64,000 nt of DNA from Phytophthora sp. 'mugwort'. Lineage: Eukaryota; Oomycota; Peronosporomycetes; Peronosporales; Peronosporaceae. The stretch is taken from contig JAUCEF010000014.1 of assembly GCA_033558025.1 (NCBI GenBank), forward strand, positions 2,666,001 to 2,730,000. The letters are read 5' to 3'. The position numbers and the translations under genes are program-made. Within the stretch, counting starts at the first letter, position 1. Every line of letters starts with the position of its first letter. A model generated the notes under the pieces. That model was given only the letters and a program-made list of their open reading frames with translations. It had not been told where the DNA came from and did no database searches. Shown here piece by piece: positions 55,900-64,000 of the stretch.

Positions 55900-56899
55900 A
55901 CTGCCCCGGCCATGCTACGAGCCGAGCTGGCGAGTGGCTTGGCTCAACTGGTGCGTCGCTATCTGTCAATATTGCCTCATTCGCTCTCGATGTTCCCCCG
56001 CAACTCGACTCCCGATTGCCCCCACGTAATGCCCCTTGTCGCTGACTTTGACGCTCTCGCTCCGAGCTGGTAGGCTCCCGTCGCATTCAACTGCATTGCT
56101 TCATGCTTTAGCTGACTTGTCGATGTACGCATATGGGTAAGAAGACATCCTCTCCGCCGTTAGAGCGCGCCGCTCCCACCGGTCTCATTCCTTACCCCCC
56201 GGACAATAATCTGTCGGAGCAGTCTGACTCCACGGCGTGCCGAAGTGAACACAGAGCCGTCAACTACGCTAAGAACGCGCCTCACGCGGACTCGACGACC
56301 AAACTTCCGCGGGGACGAATAACGAGCCAGCTGAGTCGACTGATCTGACATGCATGGCTCAGCTGACTCATCTGAAGTCTCTCGAACGGCACCAAATCGT
56401 ATGGAACCAGACGGCTTTGGCGTTACTAGAGCAGGTGTCAATCGCATCGCCAGTTTAGCTGAGGCCATGACCTCGGACTCAGCAACTTGCGTCGACACGT
56501 CAGGTAAGCTCGACCGCTTATTCGTCGAATTCGCTAAGTTTCCTCCCCTGCAGTTTGACCGTGAAGTCTTGGTCTATCAACATCGCGGCTGGTCCTCGCT
56601 TACCCGGAGCTCATTCTTCAAAGCCGGACCTCGACGATTTCTACGCCACAAAGGTCCCTCCCCCTCCCCCCACGGACCCCCGTCACCGACTTGCTAGCGA
56701 CAAGCCAACGCTCAAGTCATTTGTGCTGACTCTGGCTAACGGCTAAGGTCTTGCTAGCTTCGCAACTCTTTGACTGTTCACCTTAACAGTTGTCGCGATC
56801 GCCCAGTTCCGTATTCACCCCCCCCCAACTGAGTAGGTTCTAAAGTAGCTTCATTTCGTTCATATACATTCATGCAATGGATCAAGTAGTTTTCTCCAT
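55900..56899. other. 3' internal region of Gypsy-4, unassigned
   Basis: Frames on both strands without recognised domains; contains several GAGTC/GACTC-rich short motifs also seen elsewhere in this element. Probably the tail after pol. Confidence 0.4.
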
Positions 56900-57611
56900 T
56901 CCATCAGGCCTGAATTTATGCCACTTGGTGGTGGTCAACATGTGGCACCGCAGTGCAAGCTTTCGCCTGCAAGTTGCACCGTCTGCAGACGATTCTCTCG
57001 TTTATTTTGCCGTAAGTAATCAAACAATAAGCCTGCACAGGAAAAAAAGAAATATATTCCCACGTCGGTTTGTGATAGCCGATCCATTTGACCATAAACA
57101 ACCCCCGAGCTTTTTGGGTGGTCGTTCATAATGGCATATCATCATCAAGGATCGCCTCCACTTCGTACTTGTCGGCGCTCTCGTCGGCTTCCCAGCTGCC
57201 TTCGGGAAGGAGTTCCTCATCGAAATCGACATCGAAATGTTAGTCTTCATTGAGTTCATCAACAAGCCGAGTGGTCGGTCTTAGCCCCGAATCTATTACC
57301 ATTTTCAACCGGGATAGATGAACCACCGGATAAGCCCGATAACCACTCTTGTCAGGAAGGTCCAGTTCGTCTGCAAACTCTTCGATTTGCTTCTTCAGTC
57401 GAAGCGGGTCGTGCCACCGATGAGCCAACTTTTCCTTCAAACTAGACTTAACGCGTTCCATGAACAGCCAGAGCTGGTCGCCTCGTTCGAACAGGAATTT
57501 TTGACTCTCGGCCGACTCGGCTGATACTTCATCAACCGACTCGGATGGTTCAGCTGAGCTCGGTATGGCTTCGCATTCTCTCTTAACCGAGTCGTGCATT
57601 GTGCTCCCCAA
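56900..57611 (-). pseudogene. Gypsy-4 integrase C-terminus and chromodomain
   Basis: Minus strand from 57611: FLFERGDQLWLFMERVKSSL, KEKLAHRWHDPLRLKKQIEE, then YRAYPVVHLSRLKMVIDSGL, the standard end of a Gypsy integrase. After a frameshift, FMVKWIGYHKPTWEYISF (57048-57101) is a chromodomain with its aromatic residues. The segment before it (acidic, DELNED) matches the usual linker. No DDE core is present upstream. Confidence 0.75.
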
Positions 57612-57674
57612 TTCGCCAGTTTACTGCTAGCATTAGTAATCACCACCCTCACGGCTTGCCCCTGGGGTTGTGCG

Positions 57675-58459
57675 CTACCGTGGGAACCCAATCATTAGCC
57701 CGCCAAACCCACAGTCAGGCCTCGGCTGATGACGGCGTAGGCTGAACTCTGCTATCAGCCGACTCGATACACTCAGCGATTTTGCTGGACCATCAGTGGT
57801 CTGGTTACCATACACCGACTCGCCAAACTTGGCGTTGCGTGGTTTGAGGAGTAGTACTACGGCTTTGTCAGGCAACTTCGCCGACGAGTTGTAGAACCAG
57901 CCGTATACCAGCTGGTATCATAACGTCAGTCCCATATCATGTCTACACCCGCATTGTGTGACATAATCCAGACTTCAATCTCGTAAACCATCTGCCAGCC
58001 GAGTGGCACTTTAACCACGGTTTTGGTCGTAGTGGACGCCTTGACCTTACCAATCTCTTGCACATTGATCTGTAAATCATTCCTTGCATGCCGCTTCAAT
58101 CACAGCCGCCGTGCGAGCGATTCGCTTATAGCCGAGACGTTTGCGCCAGTATCGAACAGATTCTTCGTTCGCTCGTCATTCACCGCACCCATCACTAGGG
58201 CTCGCATACGAACTCGGCAATCGAACTCTGTGCTGACCACCAGCCATGCGCTTCCTGGGTGCAGCCTCACTGTCACTTCGCGTTCATCAAATTTTCCTCG
58301 TCGCCGGGCCTCTACCCTCGCGCTTGTTATAACCCGACGACCTTCCTCTGGATCGCTGACCTCATCATTTTCACATTCAAGTCCGTCGTTTCTCTCATCC
58401 CATAGCTCGGGTCGTTGCGCTTCGCGTAGAAAAACAAACCCGTAGTTCGCTTCCGTCAC
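57675..58459 (-). pseudogene. Gypsy-4 aspartyl protease and start of RT linker
   Basis: Frame 58459-58100 ends NLFDTGANVSAISESLARRL: DTG with the hydrophobic context of a retroelement protease, active site intact. Upstream is ELWDERNDGLECENDEVSDP. After a frameshift the strand reads LPDKAVVLLLKPRNAKFGES (about 57810-57880), a linker, and then runs into the deletion point before 57611. Confidence 0.7.
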
Positions 58460-58527
58460 CAGCTCAGCTGACTGTGGCAGTCAGTATTCTCCAACTCAGT
58501 TAGTGTTGGCGGGCCGCCGAGTTTAAA

Positions 58528-59848
58528 TCATTCGGCTCGTAGATGTCGTGGAATTCGGTAGGCACAGCCGACATCCACCGACGTTCGCACAAGGTTGGTG
58601 AGCGTCTCCAGGCCCTGGAATAACATATAGCGCCTGAATTCATGCACCTGCTTGCAGAACGTGCAGTGTCGGCTGCAATAGTGTGCCGAGTGGCTGTTAG
58701 CGCCACACACCGCACATGGTCCGTATCGTGGACGCTCTCTGTAATCATCTCGGCGATCTCGGCGGCCAGACGTGTTGAAAGGCTGACTGGTCGAGTTTAA
58801 ACGTCTACCAGCCGAGTCAGCTCGGACAGCTGAGTCCCTGGAGCGGTCACTAACTCCCCCCGCATCGAAATCCGTGGTATGGGTTGGGATCAGACTCGCC
58901 ATAATCATTGCTGTCGCCGTCTGACAAGCCCGCTGACCGGGTCCGTCGACTCGGCTGTCGTTGGTCGACACCGCGGTAGAGATCGTCAACTGACGCATCG
59001 GCAAGTGTGACTCGGCGGCTTCGGCGGTCATCTCGACGAGGTTCGCCCCGCCCACTTCCATCTCCACGTCTAGTTTCGGGAGTCTTCGGGTGTGGGATCT
59101 TCTTGGGGTCCCCGTCGAACTCAGCGATGCGCTTAGCGATCATCGGTTTAGTTCCTGGGAACTTTTCCAGTCCGCACGGAGCTCACATTTCCAGTAGGTC
59201 AACTCCATACCAGCTCGGCCGAGGTCCCAGCTTGATAGAATCAAGCTGTTTTGGGCTGCTGTTGCAGCGGTAGCCCATAGCCATCATCAACAGCAGCGTA
59301 TCTTCGGCGAGTTGGTTAATGCCGTTACTGTTCACGGCTGAACAAGCTCCGGACCTAAGAACGGCCGTTTTGTCTGGGCAATAAATTCCGGTGCGAGCAT
59401 CATCACCCAATCCGACTGGGACCTCATTGTTTTCGCCAAGTCGCGCCGAAACCTTGTTTGTGCTCGGCGGGTCGGTGTTATATGTCGCTTTTTACACTAT
59501 GGGTGGACGTTCCCCTTGAGCAACACCATGATCTTCATCGTCCATATCATCGCCGAGTTCAGCGGCGAGGTTGCGCTCCACTGGGGGCGGGTTATCCATC
59601 CGGATCACTTGGAGCGACATCTCGCCGAGTTCCGCGAACAACTCGGCTGTCGTCTTCACATACTCGACTTCAGCCTTCTCCTCATACTTTTCATCACTTT
59701 CCTCTTCATCTCCTTGGTCTTCAGTCTCGTCTTCGTAAAACCGGACGCTGCCGACGGCTTCCGCCGTCAGACCAGTGATCATCTCACCAGCCGAGCTCGA
59801 CCCCGTGAGTGGTGAACTCCAGCTGTCGCTGGGCTTGCTCCGCTTCAT
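58528..59848 (-). pseudogene. Gypsy-4 gag
   Basis: Starts at 59848 (MKRSKPSDSWSSPLTG), with an acidic region (EDETEDQGDEEESDEKYEEK). A middle frame has MIAKRIAEFDGDPKKIPHPK (59084-59143); the last has zinc-knuckle residues CAVCGANSHSAHYCSRHCTF (58647-58706). Three frames are needed, so it is broken or uses frameshifts; the former is likelier. Confidence 0.65.
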
Positions 59849-59925
59849 ATCGACAATCCGTTGACCATCCTTCTCAATACTTGAACAACTTGGCTACTTG
59901 GCACCCGCACAAACAAGCACAACAT

Positions 59926-59945
59926 GTTCCCGGGTCGCGGAGCCA
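59926..59945 (-). other. primer-binding site of Gypsy-4
   Basis: Plus-strand GTTCCCGGGTCGCGGAGCCA looks like the 3' end of a tRNA (T-arm, acceptor, CCA). On the element's strand its complement starts TGG two bases after the 5' LTR, the expected position of a tRNA primer-binding site. It also fixes the element's orientation. Confidence 0.75.
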
Positions 59946-59947
59946 GT

Positions 59948-60734
59948 TGTGGTATTGCCGCACACACACAAATTCGTCAGATGTGGCTACTTAGACAAGA
60001 ACACAACAATAGCCGAGCTAGTCGGTCTTTGTTGGCCTGCGTGGGTTGCCCCTAGCGGTTCGGCCTTCCGGGACAATGGTGTCTCGCTTCCGCCGAGACC
60101 AAGTGCCCCAAACCAGTCGATACACAGAGGTCAGCTGAACTGACTGCCGCTGGCTTAGATATCTCGTGTCCTCCGCTAAAGAGAGGACGACGGCGCGTTA
60201 GCGCTTTGACGGTCACCGAGAGAAGAGGCTTCTCGGCTAGAAATGTCGGGCTGTAGGGCTTACCGGCCCGCCGAGTTCGGCAGGACTTGCTCCTTCGCGC
60301 TTGGCAAGACACGCCCTTCCTCGGGGCGACCTAGTTCTCTTGGCGCTACCAGTCAGCACTCTACAAGGTATGCCTCTCGGGTGCCAACGGTAACCATAAC
60401 AAATCCAGCCCGTGCAGGGACTTACCGGATAGTGTACACTTGTCTTGGACTTGAAAAGAGTTACTCTGTTATTTATCTCCCGGGAGCCCCTAAGGGGCTC
60501 CTCTTATTGTTAACTATGTTCCTATACAAATATCAAGTGAATGAAGTGCGCTCGGATCCCGACCGACCCTTCGCGAAGACCCCATGTAGCCACCCGAACT
60601 CAGCGGCCGGCTGAGTTCATCCAACCGAATAACCGAGTTACCAGCTGACTTCGTACTCAGCGGATAGTACCGTGGCTGACTAACTGCTTAACTGCGATAT
60701 GTGAACCATCTCATCTGGCGTTCATTACACCACA
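59948..60734 (-). repeat. Gypsy-4 5' LTR
   Basis: 787 bp, TGTGGT...ACCACA. Same hairpin GGAGCCCC-TAA-GGGGCTCC at 60483-60501. Differs from the 3' LTR by only a few substitutions and small indels. Confidence 0.88.
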
Positions 60735-60738
60735 GTAC

Positions 60739-60874
60739 CGCTGCACGTAGGCGGTTTCACACCTTTTAGCTTGAGCTCAGAGACCTGTTTCATGTGCGTG
60801 AGAATCTCGACGAGCTTGGTCTGCTTCTGGATCGAAGCGATCATACTCTGCATAAGATGTGTAGGATCCGCCAT
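60739..60874 (-). pseudogene. Gypsy-3 gag start
   Basis: Minus-strand ATG at 60874: MADPTHLMQSMIASIQKQTK, then a KLKGVKPPTCSGT ending exactly at the edge of the nested LTR. The missing continuation PDASFALYKQQ is found on the other side of the insert near 55112. Confidence 0.8.
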
Positions 60875-60983
60875 ACTTGATACGTTCAGCTTAATCACTT
60901 TTCGAAATTCTTGAAGAGGAACGGGAGTTAAAAGGGGAACTTGTTACAAGGAGTAAGTATGCTGCTCCTAAGGTTCCGAACGA

Positions 60984-61420
60984 CTAGTTTTTGTCGGTTC
61001 TGGTCTTCTTGGATGCCTTCGGTGAGGTCGATCCACCTTCGAGGGCTTCGTGAACGCGCTTAGCACGTTTGCGCGTCGAGCCGCCCCACTTGGAGTACGA
61101 GGTTCTTCGACCACCTCGATTTCTCGCTGCACACGCTGGATTCCAGTCTAGACGATGTGGTTGGCGCGATGAAGTTGAGTCTGTGTATCGATTAGCACAC
61201 TCACGTTGCGACGTTTCTCTGTGCCACATTCACAGCCGTGTGATTTGACGAGCTTTACCAAAGCCTGTAGTATACGATCAGAGTTGTCTTTCGACTTGAA
61301 GAGATCCGTGCGCGCTTCCTTTGTAGCGCTCGGATCGTCGACAGATAAGCGCAAGAACTCACTGAGTACTGAAACCTCCTTGTCCTTCTGATGGGCAACT
61401 GACGGTTTTGCTCGAGTCAT
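60984..61420 (-). pseudogene. small basic protein gene, frame broken, function unknown
   Basis: Minus strand, start at 61420: MTRAKPSVAHQKDKEVSVLS, then LSEFLRLSVDDPSATKEART and RILQALVKLVKSHGCECGTE, 90 aa to a TAG at 61151. In another frame the strand continues DWNPACAARNRGGRRTSYSK and a basic tail KRAKRVHEALEGGSTSPKAS to a stop at 60984, suggesting a small indel near 61150. Helical, Lys-rich, no recognised domain. It lies just upstream of the Gypsy-3 gag on the same strand and could be part of that element or an independent gene. An intron instead of a frameshift is possible. Confidence 0.35.
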
Positions 61421-62719
61421 AACCTAGTCCAAGCGGACGAGAGCAACGAGACTGTTAGAGAGTGCTGGGCAAAGGCTGCCAAGGTCCACCCAACTTACCG
61501 TACAGCCAAGAATTACGCCTACTAATAGAAACTTGGTTTACAACGGGGCAGGTTCAAGATCAGCGATTCCAATTATAGCCAATGTAAATAACCGAGGCAG
61601 AGTACCCTCAGGCACTACCAACAGCCTTCCGGTCGAATTTGCACCAATCAGCGTACGCTAGCAATAAAACTGAAATTACAGTTATGACCACGCGCATGTG
61701 CAGCTGGGTGTCCAATCAAGGAACAACCACTTACGGCCACGGCACTTTCAGGACGACAGCGACGATAGTAATAGCCGCGGATTCCCCCTGCTACCAGATG
61801 TCGGGGCGGCTATGCACTTGCAGTGCGGCGGAGGAAGCAGGTAGGCTTTGACTTGTGGGGGAACGACGCAGGTTTTGGAATGATTATATTTGTTTGTGTT
61901 TCTTTTGCTAGCTACGACATGCATGCACTCATGGAAGCACTCGCGTGCTCTTTATGTGCTCTCCCACTGGGTAAGCTTCTTTTTTCTTTGTGTATACTTA
62001 ACCTCAATGTAAGCTACGTTTCCTTTTTCCTAAATTTGTTCTGTGCAGAGAACGCATCAGATACGTACCTTCGGCGGTTGCCTGCCATGCGCGTCCTGGC
62101 CGTCCAAGGCAGCGTGCGCATGGTGACTTGCTACATAGGCCGCTGGTCTGCTCGGTCAGCACGCCCGTGAGGGTGGTGGCCTAGGCGTGCTCGGCCTGAC
62201 AGTGAAGGCGACTGAACGACTCACATGACTGTCAAATATGTGGAAATTCGTAGGAGTGGTTGTCGCCCAAACGAAACCAATATTGACACGTCGGAATTCC
62301 GACAGAGGTCAGGGTACTTGTGGATGTTGCAAGATGTATGCTAGCTGAGGTCAAACTTCGCGCCAAGAGATGGATGTTATTGTTTGATGAATTACCATCT
62401 ACAGTACAGTAGTCGCACAGAATGCTGATACAAACTCTCTCAAGGCCTGCTACAACAACGCATCAATTAGTTGGTAACTCTAGTTTCAAACGAGCGCTCC
62501 GCGACCAGCTCTATGCAGCACGGGCAATTTACTAGTAGAGATGGTTCTATGGTATCTCGAGCGAGTCCAAAGGCGAAACAAAATCACCAAGGAGCACAAC
62601 ACATTTAGGTCCGTTTACTAATCACATGACACTTTAGGGCATTGCCTAAGCGGCGCATATGTCATTAGCAGTTGCTTATCGGGCGGGTAAGTAAACTTAA
62701 AAGAGTGTTGCAAGTAAAC
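61421..62719. other. no gene identified
   Basis: Mixed sequence with short frames such as 61823-62170 (+, 115 aa, hydrophobic, unrecognised). Near the end is the 3' flank of the mucin-like gene, with a direct repeat (AAGTAAACTTAAAAGAG, around 62690-62729) touching its stop codon. Confidence 0.4.
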
Positions 62720-63283
62720 TTAAAAGAGAGCTGCAACCATAGTGACAACAACAGCAGACGCCGCAGATAGAAGCGTGATCGACTGGCGGCTGATACCTGA
62801 ACTAGTTCCCGACGCGGAGGTTGAACCCGAGGTCGACGTGGAGGCCGAGTCACCAACATCGGTCGTGTCGGCTGTCGATCCGCTAGCCTCAGATCTCTCC
62901 GTATCGACAGTCGTGGTCTCAGTGGTCTCGTCTGTGGTGTCTTCATCACTAGTCGAGGGCTCCATCGGGGCACCTGTCGCCTCCGAGGCCTCATCAGACA
63001 TAGCCGGCTCGTCCGTGACATCAGCCTCGTCGGTGGTATCCGTCGTCGTCGAGTTCGTCGTCGTGGTGGTCGTGGTAACCGGAGCAGTGGTAGCAGCCGG
63101 TACAGTCGTAGCTGCAGGCGCCGTCGTAGCTTCGGGCGCCGTCGTAGTGGCGGGTGCGGCTGTGACTACGGTAGATGCGGTGGTGGCCCTCATAGTAATG
63201 CTCGTAGTCGTTGTGGTGGCGGTCTGGGCAACACCCTGGGTGATAATGGCAGCAGCGATGAGGATGGTGGCGAAAAACTTCAT
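62720..63283 (-). CDS. secreted Thr/Ser-rich GPI-anchored mucin-like protein
   Basis: 187 aa on the minus strand. The start is taken at 63283 (MKFFATILIAAAIITQGVAQ), not at the upstream in-frame ATG at 63379, because it begins a clear signal peptide (cleavage after VAQ) and lies about 70 nt downstream of a core promoter. The mature part is almost only Thr, Ala, Ser, Pro, Asp and Glu, with TTAPE/TTAPAATTVPAATTAP-type repeats, a run of Thr, and an acidic Ser/Thr segment. The C-terminus has a small-residue stretch (GTSSG) then a hydrophobic tail (ITLLSAASAVVVTMVAALF), the layout of a GPI-anchor signal. Expected to be heavily O-glycosylated at the cell surface or wall, as for oomycete mucin-like proteins. 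No catalytic domain. The long plus-strand frame opposite is a shadow. Confidence 0.85.
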   Translation of the reverse strand: MKFFATILIAAAIITQGVAQTATTTTTSITMRATTASTVVTAAPATTTAPEATTAPAATTVPAATTAPVTTTTTTTNSTTTDTTDEADVTDEPAMSDEASEATGAPMEPSTSDEDTTDETTETTTVDTERSEASGSTADTTDVGDSASTSTSGSTSASGTSSGISRQSITLLSAASAVVVTMVAALF

Positions 63284-63344
63284 CTTAAAGAGGTGTGTGT
63301 GTGGGGGGGGTAGAGGCTGAGGCTCTTGTTGTGAGGAGAGGAGT

Positions 63345-63361
63345 GCAAATGTCCGAATGGA
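63345..63361 (-). promoter_or_regulatory. Inr + FPR core promoter of the mucin-like gene
   Basis: On the minus strand TCCATTCGGACATTTGC, matching the initiator plus flanking element pattern of the kinase promoters (TCATTC...ATTTG). It sits 62 bases before the ATG at 63283 and downstream of the alternative ATG at 63379, which would therefore not be in the mRNA. Confidence 0.65.
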
Positions 63362-64000
63362 AGTCGGCACGTGATTCATGAAAGCTAAAAGCTTGACCAG
63401 CAGGGCACAAAACTCGTAACGGACCGTACAATCGCATACTTCGTTTCTTGGTAGTGCAAGCAGTGGTATTTTTAGGGTGGGTAAACGGTGTTTTTGGTCT
63501 TATGTGATGTACGTAGTACAGTAATATGTAGAGTGACAACTGTATAAATTGTATTAATGCGCAACAATCAATGTGACGTTCTCGAACAAGAGTAAACTTG
63601 GTATCCTTCGGATGAATCTGGCAATTTATAAAAAGAAAATGCATACTTGTATAGTATATATCGTGAAGGAGCGAATTCTACTACATGTACATGTATGAAA
63701 TAGTCTTGGATGGAGGTCGAAACGGCAAACATCGATTTATGTAGCCATGCAGAAGGAGCTGAGCGATCGAAAACAACATTTGATCGACAGGTAGATCACC
63801 GTACAAAGCATATTTCGAGGAATGAGTTTGCTGCAATTTATGAACGAATGGATTTACTGCAATTTATGAAGAAGACTGACCACAACACATGTATCCAAGA
63901 TAGAAACTAGCTTGCATGAAAAAATCATCCACAGTGTTCGGTTGCGTTGGTTCGTATAGCTATCGCGAGCAGTTGCTCGCATTACTTCCTTAAAACGGGT
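63362..64000. other. upstream flank of mucin-like gene, nothing else recognised
   Basis: AT-rich. A short duplicated phrase CTGCAATTTATGAA occurs at about 63831 and 63859 within a 66-aa frame that I do not recognise. Confidence 0.4.

Larger units (their letters stand above)
55113..60738 (-). mobile_element. Gypsy-4: complete nested LTR element lacking RT
   Basis: About 5.6 kb bounded by two direct LTRs (55116-55899 and 59948-60734) that are nearly identical. On the minus strand: 5' LTR, PBS, gag, protease, then a jump to integrase C-terminus and chromodomain, then 3' LTR. RT, RNase H and the integrase core are absent, so it would need proteins from a related element. Candidate target duplication GTGC (55113-55116) / GTAC (60735-60738) has one mismatch. 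High LTR identity indicates a young insertion. Confidence 0.85.
51300..60874 (-). mobile_element. Gypsy-3 (minus strand), gag split by nested Gypsy-4
   Basis: On the minus strand the order is gag start (60874-60739), nested LTR element (60738-55113), rest of gag (55112-54465), protease (54168-53655), partial RT (53635-53150), RNase H (52991-52600), linker (52615-52373) and integrase (52363-51300). No LTRs of its own were recognised. It is a damaged full-length-type Gypsy; the reading of gag across the insert is the best evidence for nesting. Confidence 0.8.

Noticed and set aside
62742..63320. 192-aa plus-strand Val/Ser-rich frame
   Set aside because: It is the complement of the Thr/Ala-rich mucin-like gene; the minus strand has signal peptide, GPI tail and promoter.
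1..64000. CRISPR arrays, prokaryotic operons, phage or defence systems
   Set aside because: No regularly spaced short repeats or such genes; promoters, gene structure and mobile elements are eukaryotic.

Overview
ORGANISM. The window looks like nuclear DNA of a plant-pathogen-type oomycete, most likely Phytophthora or a close Peronosporales relative. The GC-rich, intron-free pyruvate kinase genes carry the oomycete initiator (TCATTC-like) plus flanking element (ATTTG-like) core promoter about 50-60 nt before ATG. The surrounding DNA is dense in Gypsy retrotransposons with chromodomain integrases, in Copia pieces and in Helitrons, and there is a secreted Thr/Ser-rich GPI-anchored mucin-like gene. 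The species cannot be fixed from sequence alone. LAYOUT. 1-2.2 kb: one dispersed pyruvate kinase gene (PK1). 3.4-13.7 kb: a Helitron block with two broken Rep/helicase genes and several short non-autonomous copies arranged end to end (3' CTAG directly followed by 5' TC). 13.8-14.8 kb: a 942-bp fold-back element with two 433-bp arms and TA target duplication. 15.1-28.7 kb: five more pyruvate kinase genes (PK2-PK6), all + strand, starts exactly 2813 bp apart, in a near-identical tandem array. 28.8-29.8 kb: a possible histone-fold gene and a decayed PPR-like gene on the minus strand. 29.9-47.5 kb: a scrambled cluster of one GATC-rich Gypsy family, with three LTRs (two minus, one plus), two partial plus-strand bodies and the inverted 5' half of another copy, interrupted by Copia fragments. 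47.5-49.1 kb: nothing identified. 49.1-51.3 kb: a decayed plus-strand Gypsy. 51.3-60.9 kb: a minus-strand Gypsy (Gypsy-3) whose gag is split by a complete nested LTR element (Gypsy-4, 55.1-60.7 kb). 61-64 kb: a small broken gene, then an apparently intact GPI-anchored mucin-like gene with its own core promoter. HOW IT WORKS TOGETHER. Seven genes look intact: six pyruvate kinases and the mucin-like protein; the histone-fold candidate may be an eighth. The rest is mobile DNA in decay. The kinases are near-identical in protein, so the array looks like a gene-dosage amplification kept uniform by unequal exchange and gene conversion. PK1 has unrelated flanks but almost the same coding sequence. No defence system, CRISPR array, tRNA or rRNA gene was seen.
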